From: Pedobacter mucosus
GTDB taxonomy: Bacteria > Bacteroidota > Bacteroidia > Sphingobacteriales > Sphingobacteriaceae
NCBI RefSeq assembly: GCF_022200785.1
Contig: NZ_CP087585.1
Coordinates: 3,162,001-3,226,000, forward strand
DNA length: 64,000 bases
Reading direction: 5' to 3'
Each line of letters opens with the position of its first letter. The first letter of the stretch is position 1. The position numbers and the translations under genes are program-made. Under the pieces are notes generated by a model. It did no database searches, was not told where the DNA came from, and worked only from the letters and a program-made list of their open reading frames with translations. Positions 1 to 8,069 of the stretch are shown here, in pieces.

Positions 1-3
1 ATT

Positions 4-110
4 ATAGGGCTGGTGCTCGCTTATGTTTATTTGTTGGGAACCTCATCTCCGGGTGAGGTGGCTTTGTCAGAGCCACTGGACATCTAAACTTTTCGAGTTA
101 CCGGCCCTAT
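4..110 (+). ncRNA. Possible structured RNA of unknown class
   Basis: A long closing stem can be drawn between positions 4-19 and 94-110: 7 bp of ATAGGGC/GCCCTAT, then mostly paired bases with G-U pairs and one bulge. Inside it sits a 6-bp hairpin (40-45 with 54-59) and a second, partly competing hairpin (58-63 with 71-76). I see no SRP-type GGAA loop and no tmRNA or RNase P signature, so the family is unknown. It ends 65 bases before the sigma factor start and could be a leader or a separate RNA. The strand is not decided by the sequence. Confidence 0.35.
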
Positions 111-175
111 TATATTATGGCCGCATCGTTGGTTAAGAGGGCTCATATTATTCGTTCAACGAAAAATATGACAAC

Positions 176-730
176 ATGAAAAACTATAAATCTTTTTCTG
201 ACCCAGAATTGATCACACGTATGAAAAACGGAGACCATCTTGCTTACTCCGAAGTTTACGACCGCTACTTCTATCTGTTATTTCTCTTTGCATACAAGAA
301 GCTTAGAGATGAAGACATGTCGAAGGATTTTGTACAGGATCTTTTTATGAAGGTTTGGGAAAAGAAAGCCAGTATATCTGAAAGTGGAAAACTGTCATCT
401 TTCTTATATATCAGCATCAGAAGTAAAATATTTGATCATTTCGCCCGCCATAAGGTTGAGAACAAATACCTTTCGTTTTTAAAGAACTTTGTCGCTAATA
501 GCCATGAGGGTACTGACTACCAAACTAGGACTGAACAACTTAGCATATACATCGAAAAGGAGATAGACGCCCTACCTCATAAGATGGGACTAGTTTTTAA
601 GCTTAGTAGAAAGGAATATCTTTCCAACAAGGAAATAGCACAAAAACTAGATGTTACAGAAAGTAATATTTCTTGCCATATTTCCAATGCAGTGAAGATA
701 CTTAGGATTAAACTTAGCGTTCTTAAATAA
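176..730 (+). CDS. ECF RNA polymerase sigma factor, Bacteroidota type
   Basis: A 184-residue sigma-70 family protein of the extracytoplasmic-function class. Region 2 covers about residues 10-80 (the DLFMKVWEK stretch lies in the core-binding part). Region 4 covers about 125-180, with a helix-turn-helix around NKEIAQKLDVTESNISCHI. In Bacteroidota such factors usually sit next to a FecR anti-sigma factor and a SusC transporter. Neither is present here, so this is an orphan copy and its target is unknown. The ATG at 176 gives the normal family length. The next gene is 680 bases away and unrelated. Confidence 0.85.
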   Translation: MKNYKSFSDPELITRMKNGDHLAYSEVYDRYFYLLFLFAYKKLRDEDMSKDFVQDLFMKVWEKKASISESGKLSSFLYISIRSKIFDHFARHKVENKYLSFLKNFVANSHEGTDYQTRTEQLSIYIEKEIDALPHKMGLVFKLSRKEYLSNKEIAQKLDVTESNISCHISNAVKILRIKLSVLK

Positions 731-1406
731 GTTTTTCTTGCTTAAGTTTAGCAAGATCGTAAAAAATTAACATAACTTCCTAAATTAGATCAGACAGATA
801 AGCCTTAAGCAACTTGTTTTATAATTTTAGGCAATTAGAGCTTATGCGAACAGCGCGTTGCATGAAGCTAATGATAGAAATCTCAACTTTTAACTAAGGT
901 AATTCTTGATGTTATTTTTTGGCCTAAGCATTTTCGAGTTCCGAGAAAATGCCCGACCTTAAGGGCGCAAGATTTTTTGTGTATACAAAAATACATCTTG
1001 CAAAACACCCGAGTGGTTAAAGGATTCCTGAAGTTGACTCACATTGTAGAAAATTAACCTTGTTCCGGTTTGGTATTTTGCAACCTCTGCAATTGCTTCT
1101 CGGGTAACGAAATAGAAGTAATAATTTTTCGGAGATTAGAACGGAGTTGACGGTAGTATATGGTTGATCCTGGTTTGATTTTTTTTTGAATATTCATATC
1201 GAAGGGTTTGAATACAAATTCCTATTCTAACATACAAAGTGGTGGTACTTCCGAGCGTAATACTGTATGTATTAGATACGGTGGTATTATGAGATTTTGT
1301 TTTAACTTTAAAACTGTTTAAGATTCAAAAAGAGAATCGTCTCACAAACTTGTATCATTAAACAAAATTTATTATAAGTTTTAATAAAGGTTTTATTGAT
1401 ACAATT
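731..1406. other. Intergenic region with two hairpins, no gene seen
   Basis: No convincing reading frame. The visible structure is a hairpin at 928-952 (GCATTTTC with GAAAATGC), a short GCCC/GGGC stem at 951-966, and an inverted repeat at 967-1001 (GCAAGAT with ATCTTGC, with a T-run/A-run core). These could be a remnant end of a mobile element or a terminator region. The bases around 1008-1023 resemble a tRNA D-arm, but no complete tRNA can be folded. Confidence 0.4.
928..1001. repeat. Cluster of inverted repeats
   Basis: Three adjacent inverted repeats lie within 74 bases: 928-935/945-952 (8 bp), 951-954/963-966 (4 bp) and 967-973/995-1001 (7 bp, with an inner TTTTTGT/ACAAAAA pairing). Such a cluster is unusual in otherwise featureless spacer. 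It may be an element end, a recombination site for the serine recombinase 400 bases downstream, or a structured transcript. No function is assigned. Confidence 0.4.
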
Positions 1407-2009
1407 ATGAAAATCGGATATGCCAGAGTTTCCACGAAAGAGCAGAATCTAAATTTGCAAATTGAAGCACTCGAAAAAGCAGGGTGCGAAATTATTTTTA
1501 AAGAAACGATTTCTGGAGCAACAAAGTTTCGTCCTGAACTTGATAAAATGATTGCTCAGTTCCGAAAAGGTGATGAACTAATTGTTTGGAAACTTGACCG
1601 GTTAGGAAGAAGCTTAAGACATATTATTGATTTAGTTTTGGGTTTAAGTGAAAAAGGAATACTCATAAAAGGCTTGACAGATGGAGTTGACACTTCAACG
1701 ATCAATGGCAGGCTCTTCTTAAATATAATGGCTTCATTAGCGGAGTATGAAAGAGAATTGATCAGAGAAAGAACAAATGCTGGTTTGCAATCCGCAAGAG
1801 CTAGAGGTCGTATCGGAGGTAGGCCGAAAGGCTTCGCGAAAGATACGATTGCCAAATTGTTGGTTATGCGATCTGTTTATAAGGACCTGGATAAAACTCC
1901 AGAGGAAATTTATAAAGGACTTCAATTGACAAGACCAACCTTCTATAGATATGCAAAGATTCTTGATACCCATACCAATGAAGAAATAAAAAAAATGGTG
2001 AAAAGGTAA
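1407..2009 (+). CDS. Serine recombinase (resolvase/invertase family)
   Basis: A 200-residue small serine recombinase. The N-terminal catalytic domain holds YARVSTKEQ with the nucleophile serine at residue 9 and the arginine-rich LDRLGRS stretch near residue 65. The long E-helix continues through EYERELIRERT. A C-terminal helix-turn-helix lies at about 140-190 (GGRPKG, then TRPTFYRYAKI). Full length for the resolvase/invertase group, so probably functional. The family performs strand exchange at short inverted or direct sites, either resolving transposon cointegrates or inverting segments. No transposase or clear invertible segment lies beside it. It precedes the nuclease and restriction genes in the same direction. 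Confidence 0.92.
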   Translation: MKIGYARVSTKEQNLNLQIEALEKAGCEIIFKETISGATKFRPELDKMIAQFRKGDELIVWKLDRLGRSLRHIIDLVLGLSEKGILIKGLTDGVDTSTINGRLFLNIMASLAEYERELIRERTNAGLQSARARGRIGGRPKGFAKDTIAKLLVMRSVYKDLDKTPEEIYKGLQLTRPTFYRYAKILDTHTNEEIKKMVKR

Positions 2010-2121
2010 AAACCATGATAAATGGAAATGAAACATAGCAGCATTTCGAAATTAATAATAGAGATTTTACAACATAATATCAACTTGAGTAGGTGTTGAC
2101 TAAATTTACAACTAATAAGAT

Positions 2122-3177
2122 ATGAGTATTTTGACAAGCGAATACAAAGATTGGCTGAACGAACTTAAATTAAGGATTCGATCTGCTCAAGCGAAACTAT
2201 CGATTGTAGTTAATTCAGCTTTAATTGGATTCTATTGGGAACTTGGTAAAATGATATCGGAAAAAGAATTTGTTTGGGGAAGCAAACTTATTAAGCAAAT
2301 AGAAAAAGACCTAAGAGCAGATTTTCCAGAATTAAAAGGCTTTTCTGTTTCTAACTTAAAATATTGCCGAAGATTTTACACTTTTTATAAATCATCAATT
2401 GGTCAACAGGCTGTTGACCAATTACAAGATGATAGATACTCAATTACGGCAAATCACCCGACGCTACAAATACCATGGGGCCATAACATTTTGATTTTCA
2501 GCAAGGCAGAAGATCAAAACGAGGCCTTCTTCTATATCAAGGAAACAATTGAAAATGGGTGGAGCAGAGATGTCTTGGCGCTGCAGATAAAATCCAAATT
2601 ATACAAAAGACAGGGCAAAGCGGTCACAAACTTTAAAAGTACACTACCAAATCCCTTATCGGATTTAGCACAACAAACTTTGAAAGATCCGTATGTATTT
2701 GATTTCCTCACATTTAGTAAGCCATTTCAAGAAAAAGATATAGAGAGGCAATTAATTACGCACATAACCAAATTCTTGTTGGAATTAGGTAAGGGGTTTG
2801 CATTTATTGGGCAGCAATACCATTTAGAAGTTGGTGAAACAGATTATTATTTGGATTTACTTTTCTATCACACAAAATTGAAATGTTATGTTGTAATAGA
2901 ATTAAAAAATACAAAATTCATACCCGAATATGCAGGTAAATTAAACTTCTATCTATCAGCTGTCGATACTTTAGTTAAACAAGACGATGATAAACCTACT
3001 ATTGGAATTTTGTTATGTAGGGATAAAAACAACTTTGAAACAGAGTTTGCCTTAAGGGACATTAACAAGCCAATGGGCGTGAGCGAATTTGAATTGACCG
3101 AAATATTGCCGGATAATTTAAAATCGAATCTGCCCAGTATTGAAGAAATTGAGGAAGAGCTTAAAAAATTAGAGTAA
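2122..3177 (+). CDS. YhcG/DUF1016-family PD-(D/E)XK nuclease
   Basis: A 351-residue protein of the DUF1016 (YhcG) family. The N-terminal part (about 10-160) has the family's WELGKMISE and FSVSNLKYCRRFY features. The C-terminal half (about 180-330) is a nuclease fold: a conserved aspartate in ETDYYLDLLFYH is followed by the VVIELKN strand, which gives the D...ExK arrangement. These proteins occur near restriction-modification genes and on mobile elements; their biological role is poorly known. It lies 112 bases after the recombinase and 85 bases before the DUF262 gene, so it may be co-transcribed with the restriction operon, but it is not tightly coupled to it. Confidence 0.88.
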   Translation: MSILTSEYKDWLNELKLRIRSAQAKLSIVVNSALIGFYWELGKMISEKEFVWGSKLIKQIEKDLRADFPELKGFSVSNLKYCRRFYTFYKSSIGQQAVDQLQDDRYSITANHPTLQIPWGHNILIFSKAEDQNEAFFYIKETIENGWSRDVLALQIKSKLYKRQGKAVTNFKSTLPNPLSDLAQQTLKDPYVFDFLTFSKPFQEKDIERQLITHITKFLLELGKGFAFIGQQYHLEVGETDYYLDLLFYHTKLKCYVVIELKNTKFIPEYAGKLNFYLSAVDTLVKQDDDKPTIGILLCRDKNNFETEFALRDINKPMGVSEFELTEILPDNLKSNLPSIEEIEEELKKLE

Positions 3178-3262
3178 AAGTCTCATGTAATGATCGTATG
3201 TTGCAACTATGGCGGACTTTTATGAATAATAATTCAATATATTTGGATATTAATTACTTTTA

Positions 3263-4366
3263 ATGGATACAGTAGAAGATAGAATATTGGAGCTCGATGA
3301 GGATACCGCAACAGAAGATCAAAATGATGGCGGTCTTTATCCCTATGATCCTGCATATGAGAATATCGAAATAGGAGAAGATCCTTTTTCAATATATGAA
3401 TATTTAAGACAACTGAATAAAGAAAAAATAATTATCCAACCAGATTTCCAGCGAAATCAAGTCTGGAATAATACTCAGAAAAGCAAATTTATAGAATCTA
3501 TAATATTAAATTTTCCCTTACCTCCAATATACCTCAATGAAACTAAGGAAACTAAGTATATAGTTATAGATGGACTCCAAAGGTCAACTGCTCTTAACCA
3601 ATTTTACAATGGTGTATTTCCACTGACTGGTATTGAAGCGCTACCAAAATATAATGGCAGCAAATTTAAAGACCTACCTCCCATTTTACAAACAAAATTC
3701 GAAGACAAAAAATTAACTGTTTTTGTTCTAAAACCTTCTACTCCCATGGTTGTAATCTACGACCTGTTCAATAGAATCAATACAGGGGGCACGCAACTTA
3801 ATAGGCAAGAAGTGAGAAATTGTATTTTCATAGGCCCTGCAACATTATTGCTAAAGGAGTTGTCAGAAAAAGAATATTTTAAGAGAGCGATTGATTGGGG
3901 AGTTAAGGATAGTAGAATGAAGGATCGAGAAGTTGTTCTAAGATATTTGGCATTTAGATGGTTTAATTACCAAAGAGAATACACAGGCGATATGAGTGAT
4001 TTTGTAGAAACTGCAATGAAGAAAATCAATAAGCTTGAAGAAAAACATATTCAACAAATGAGAGATGATTTTGAGTTTGTTATGGTAACAACCTTTAATA
4101 TTTGGGGTAGATCAAATTTTAGACTACCAACAGAGTTTACTCGTGGCACCATTAATACTGCCATTTTAGAATCAGTATGCAATTACATATCATCAAAGTC
4201 CATCGATTTCATTAACAAAAACCGAGCAACGATTGAAAAGAATTTCACTGTATTAATAGAAAATCCAATCTATTTTGAAGCGGTCACGAAATCGACGGGA
4301 AATAAAAGCAAAGTGTTTGACCGGTTTCGCCTCGCTAATGAAATATTAAATAGTAACACTGAATGA
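3263..4366 (+). CDS. DUF262-domain protein (ParB-like/GmrSD N-terminal type)
   Basis: A 367-residue protein whose N-terminal 200 residues form a DUF262 domain. The hallmarks PDFQRNQVW (near residue 60) and DGLQRSTAL (near 108) are both present. In DUF262 proteins such as GmrS/BrxU, this ParB-like domain binds and hydrolyses nucleotides. The DUF1524 HNH nuclease domain that completes GmrSD is absent, so this subunit alone is probably a regulator or NTPase. Its stop codon overlaps the ATG of the ATPase gene (ATGA), implying translational coupling. It appears to be the first gene of a five-gene operon ending with type III Mod and Res. Confidence 0.85.
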   Translation: MDTVEDRILELDEDTATEDQNDGGLYPYDPAYENIEIGEDPFSIYEYLRQLNKEKIIIQPDFQRNQVWNNTQKSKFIESIILNFPLPPIYLNETKETKYIVIDGLQRSTALNQFYNGVFPLTGIEALPKYNGSKFKDLPPILQTKFEDKKLTVFVLKPSTPMVVIYDLFNRINTGGTQLNRQEVRNCIFIGPATLLLKELSEKEYFKRAIDWGVKDSRMKDREVVLRYLAFRWFNYQREYTGDMSDFVETAMKKINKLEEKHIQQMRDDFEFVMVTTFNIWGRSNFRLPTEFTRGTINTAILESVCNYISSKSIDFINKNRATIEKNFTVLIENPIYFEAVTKSTGNKSKVFDRFRLANEILNSNTE

Positions 4367-5516
4367 TCAAAGAAATTACATTACAAAACTTCAAGTGTTT
4401 TCAAAGAAGATCGAAATTTGAGTTTTCTAAATTAAACCTCTAAAAGGAATAAATGGTAGAGGAAAATCTTCCTTATTACAAAGCATGCTGATTTTGTCCC
4501 AATCTGCTTGGAAAAATACAGACATGAAGACCTTGTTTATTAATGACGAATTATTAAACTTAGGAAATTTTGATGACATCAAAAATAGTGAAACACCTAG
4601 AGGTGAGGATATAAATTTTGACTTTTTATTTGAAAACCCCTTTCTTGACACGGTAAATCTTAAGTATAATGAAAATGTTGAGGATTCTCTTTTTGCTGAC
4701 TGCATCAAGATTGATTTAATTCATAAGGATGTAGTTGTATCAATTGAGCCGCAAAGGAAACAGCATGATGATCGCATAAACATTTTCGCAGAAAAGATAA
4801 AGCACATTCATTTCGTCAGTGCAGACAGAACGGGACCTGTAAAGTTCGTTGAAAAAACAAATCTGCCTCAATTTTTGCATGTTGGGCCACGAGGCGAACA
4901 CACGATTAATATCCTTGCAAATTCGAATAAGCTTGATAACGTTAGCGACATTCTATATCTTGGTAATGATGCAAAATCAGTACTACAGCAAACTATTGAA
5001 TGGTTAGGTTACATTTTAGAGGGTGCCAAAATTGATATAAAGGGCCGCGAAAAGGAGAGTAGTGTATTATACATGCTTTTGAACAATAAAAATAGCAGCA
5101 ATAATTATAAACCAATTAATGTGGGATTTGGTTACAGTTATATATTACCATTGATCGTGACAGGACTTATAGCCAAGTCTGGCGAGACAATTATCATCGA
5201 AAACCCTGAAGCCCATCTACATCCTCGGGCTCAATCAAAAATCGCAGAGTTTTTTACGAAAGTGGCCTCATGTGGAGTACAAGTTTTTATTGAATCGCAT
5301 AGCGAACATATATTAAATGGGTTTCGAGTAAATTCCTTAAATCACTCAATTGATGTTAAGCATAACGAGCTTATTATTCACTACTTTGACGAGGAATTTA
5401 GCAGTTTGAAGCTAACGATGGATGAAAAGGGAAAGATCCAAAATTGGCCATATGGATTTTTTGATCAACAAGAAAATGATTTAGCAGAAATTTTTAAGTA
5501 TAGTTTACCGCTATGA
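4363..5516 (+). pseudogene. AAA/ABC-type ATPase (DUF3696-like), frameshifted before Walker A
   Basis: The natural start is the ATG at 4363, overlapping the upstream stop. It encodes MIKEITLQNFKCFQRR, the usual opening of SMC/RecF-like defence ATPases. That frame ends at TAA 4441-4443. Homology continues in the next frame from 4440 as LKGINGRGKSSLL, which contains the Walker A motif, and runs to 5516. The pattern fits loss of one base in a CTCCTA-like stretch. Later features are intact: IIIENPEAHLHPRAQ (Walker B, near 5195) and FIESHSEHILNG (D-loop/H region). An internal ATG at 4485 would give 343 residues without Walker A and so no nucleotide binding. The gene may be truly broken, rescued by frameshifting, or affected by a sequencing error. 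Confidence 0.8.
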
Positions 5517-6418
5517 ACGCACACTTTTACTTAATGTCAGAATCTTTTGCTAACAATGATAAACTATCGCAGGATCTAATCGAAGCGAAAATCAAAGCTC
5601 TTGCCACCGATGTAAGCCTAATTCATAAACACAAAGATACAAATACTGTTTATTTGAATTTTGAGGATTTGTATCCTCAGGAGTTTTTTACAGGTTACAA
5701 TTTACAACAATTCATATGCAATCCCACCGAGCTAAAAAAAATCGGGATTGACAGGGATGTTATAAACTCAGTCAATAATATTGTTCAAAGGGCTGAGATA
5801 ACAAAAATAACTTCTAAAGAGGTTGTATCAGAATTAATCAATTGGAATGATCAGGACAATTGCCATGGTTTACTGGCATTTCATAAAGTTACAAGCTTAC
5901 CAGAAAGTCATCAGATAGTATATGGCATTCAAGGTTGGTACGAATTTAGAAGATTTTATTTAGGAGAATATCCGAAAACAGAAAATTTCTTTATTGATGA
6001 GTGTATTAAGTATTTCCCGAAGTTGTATTTTCATTTCAACAATAGAACTTCAGTTGGAACAATACTTAAAAGCGCTCCAAAAAAACTTATCCACCATTTA
6101 TCGGAATTGAATGATAAATTTGATGGTTGCAGGACGTCGCCCTACAGCAGGCGTGAAACGATTAGAAAGTTTAACTCAACCTGTCGATTTGACCAAGATG
6201 CTTCTATTGAAGGTAATCTATCTCGTAAAAATGCCCTATCTCGGGGTTTTACTAACAATGGTGGGAAGGTGGAGTCTGTGTATTGTGAAATACATCTTAA
6301 ATTATTATTAGACGATAAAGGTAAAGTATCGACCGATCGAAGAATATATTTTCATGAAGGCAAAGTTGAAATTGAAGGTGGTAAAATTTTAGTAGGTCAC
6401 ATCGGGAACCATTTATAA
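5513..6418 (+). CDS. Uncharacterised protein coupled to the DUF262/ATPase pair
   Basis: A 301-residue protein I do not recognise. It begins inside the ATPase stop (ATGA overlap), so it is coupled to that gene. There is no signal peptide or membrane segment. The middle is rich in aromatic and charged residues. The C-terminal 90 residues look like a compact conserved domain: CRFDQDASIEGNLSRKNAL is followed by a strand-rich part containing ESVYCEIHLKLL, RRIYFHEG and a terminal GKILVGHIGNHL. The position suggests the effector or target-sensing member of a three-gene module with the DUF262 protein and the ATPase. The function is not known, and no nuclease motif is obvious. Confidence 0.75.
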   Translation: MNAHFYLMSESFANNDKLSQDLIEAKIKALATDVSLIHKHKDTNTVYLNFEDLYPQEFFTGYNLQQFICNPTELKKIGIDRDVINSVNNIVQRAEITKITSKEVVSELINWNDQDNCHGLLAFHKVTSLPESHQIVYGIQGWYEFRRFYLGEYPKTENFFIDECIKYFPKLYFHFNNRTSVGTILKSAPKKLIHHLSELNDKFDGCRTSPYSRRETIRKFNSTCRFDQDASIEGNLSRKNALSRGFTNNGGKVESVYCEIHLKLLLDDKGKVSTDRRIYFHEGKVEIEGGKILVGHIGNHL

Positions 6419-6423
6419 GTAAT

Positions 6424-8067
6424 ATGCCAACACTAAATTGGATCGGAAAAGATAAAGTTGTTAATCACCATATCGAAGTTCCTTATAAGGTCCTCGAACA
6501 TTCTTATGGTTTTGATGGTCATAAATCTAAAGGTGAGATCGGTTGCGGAAATAAAATAATACACGGAGATAATCTCGAAGCGTTAAAATCACTATTACCT
6601 GAATACGAGGGAAAAATCAAGTGCATTTATATCGATCCACCTTACAACACAGGTAATGAAGGGTGGAAATATAACGATAGTGTAAATGACCCAAAAATTA
6701 AAAAGTGGTTAGGTGAAACAGTCGGAAAAGAGGGCGAGGACTTAACAAGGCATGATAAATGGCTATGCATGATGTATCCTAGGTTAAAGTTGCTACAGAA
6801 ACTATTGTCCGATGATGGCGTTATTTTCATATCAATAGACGATCATGAATACCAAAACTTGAAATTTATCTGCGACGAATTGTTCGGACGAATTAATTTT
6901 GTCACCAATTTTACTTGGAGGACTGATGGTAATTTTGATAATCAAGCTAAAATCAAAATTAACCATGAATACGTGCTCTGCTATTCAAAAAACATTGAGT
7001 TATTTGAGCATCCGAAAGTGGTTGACCCAAATGTACCCGAAGCAAGCAAGCTGTTCAGGTCAGAAATAAGGAACACGGTTGTAAAAAATGGACCTAAAAA
7101 TCCTATTAGCATCATAAACCTTCCAATTGGTTTTCCTTCAGATATTGAGAATGGTACAATCAAAGCCAGAAATTCGTCTTGGCCACATTATAAAGAAGAT
7201 GCCATTATAAAAAATGGCAAATTGAATAATAGCGTTGCCGTTTCTAGTGGTTGGAGTTCAAAAGGAATTTTAGAAAAATTTATAAAAAAAGATTTTTTAC
7301 CTGTAAAGGATAGTAAGGGTCAAGAAACAACGTTTGTAATTTCAAAAACTGGAGCGATTGAAAACATAAAATCAAGAGGAGAGGCTTCTCATGTAGTAAG
7401 TTCACTCTTCAATATGGGAAGTACCCAGAATATGAGCGCAGAACTAAAAAAGATAGGTGTAAATTTTGACTACCCCAAGTCACTTACTCTAATACAGTAT
7501 TTGATCAGCATTATTAATGGAGAAAATTTTATAGTACTAGATTCCTTCGCTGGATCCGGCACTACCGGTCATGCAGTTCTTAACTTAAACAAAGACGGTA
7601 GAAATAGAAAATTCATTTTAATAGAAATGATGGACTATGTTGAAGAGATTACATCAGTTCGTTTACAGCATGTCATAAATGGCTATTCCGATCAAAATGC
7701 TACTGGTGGTAGTTTCGATTTTTATAATCTAGGTGATTCAATATTTGATGTCGATGGACACTTAAATGAGCAAATTGATATTGAGAAAATCCGTAAATAT
7801 GTTTATTATACAGAAACAACATACTCTATTGAAAGATCTACGAATTCTGATAATAAATATTTTTTAGGCATGACAAATCTTACCGCCTATTATCTTTTCT
7901 ATGAACCAAAAGTCATTACTACATTAGATTATGGATTTTTGGCAACTGTTAAGACGGCCGCGGAACAATATATTGTCTATGCAGATAATTGCCTCTTGCC
8001 TAAAGACTTTATGATAGAAAAAAATATTGTTTTCAAAAAAATTCCTAGGGACATAACTAAATTTTAA
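6424..8067 (+). CDS. mod: Type III restriction-modification system DNA methyltransferase (Mod)
   Basis: A 547-residue beta-class N6-adenine DNA methyltransferase. The catalytic motif IV DPPYNT is at residues 71-76. The AdoMet-binding motif I, FAGSGTT, lies near 375-381, which is the order expected for Mod of type III systems. The stretch between them (about 150-340) should include the target-recognition domain. Mod sets sequence specificity and methylates one strand of an asymmetric site; with Res it forms the restriction complex. At 547 residues it is somewhat short for Mod but complete at both ends. It starts 5 bases after the unknown gene and ends 2 bases before res, so all are one transcription unit. 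Confidence 0.92.
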   Translation: MPTLNWIGKDKVVNHHIEVPYKVLEHSYGFDGHKSKGEIGCGNKIIHGDNLEALKSLLPEYEGKIKCIYIDPPYNTGNEGWKYNDSVNDPKIKKWLGETVGKEGEDLTRHDKWLCMMYPRLKLLQKLLSDDGVIFISIDDHEYQNLKFICDELFGRINFVTNFTWRTDGNFDNQAKIKINHEYVLCYSKNIELFEHPKVVDPNVPEASKLFRSEIRNTVVKNGPKNPISIINLPIGFPSDIENGTIKARNSSWPHYKEDAIIKNGKLNNSVAVSSGWSSKGILEKFIKKDFLPVKDSKGQETTFVISKTGAIENIKSRGEASHVVSSLFNMGSTQNMSAELKKIGVNFDYPKSLTLIQYLISIINGENFIVLDSFAGSGTTGHAVLNLNKDGRNRKFILIEMMDYVEEITSVRLQHVINGYSDQNATGGSFDFYNLGDSIFDVDGHLNEQIDIEKIRKYVYYTETTYSIERSTNSDNKYFLGMTNLTAYYLFYEPKVITTLDYGFLATVKTAAEQYIVYADNCLLPKDFMIEKNIVFKKIPRDITKF

Positions 8068-8069
8068 CG

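Noticed and set aside
4..110. SRP (4.5S) RNA as identity of the left-edge structure
   Set aside because: The conserved GGAA-loop/AGCAG internal-loop signature of the SRP domain is absent.
1008..1080. CCCGAGTGGTTAAAGG resembling a tRNA-Ser/Tyr/Leu D-arm
   Set aside because: No acceptor, anticodon or T-arm pairing could be built around it. It is most likely a chance match or an unrecognisable relic.
4427..4708. Minus-strand open frame within the ATPase gene
   Set aside because: It lies entirely opposite a clear ATPase coding region and has no recognisable features.
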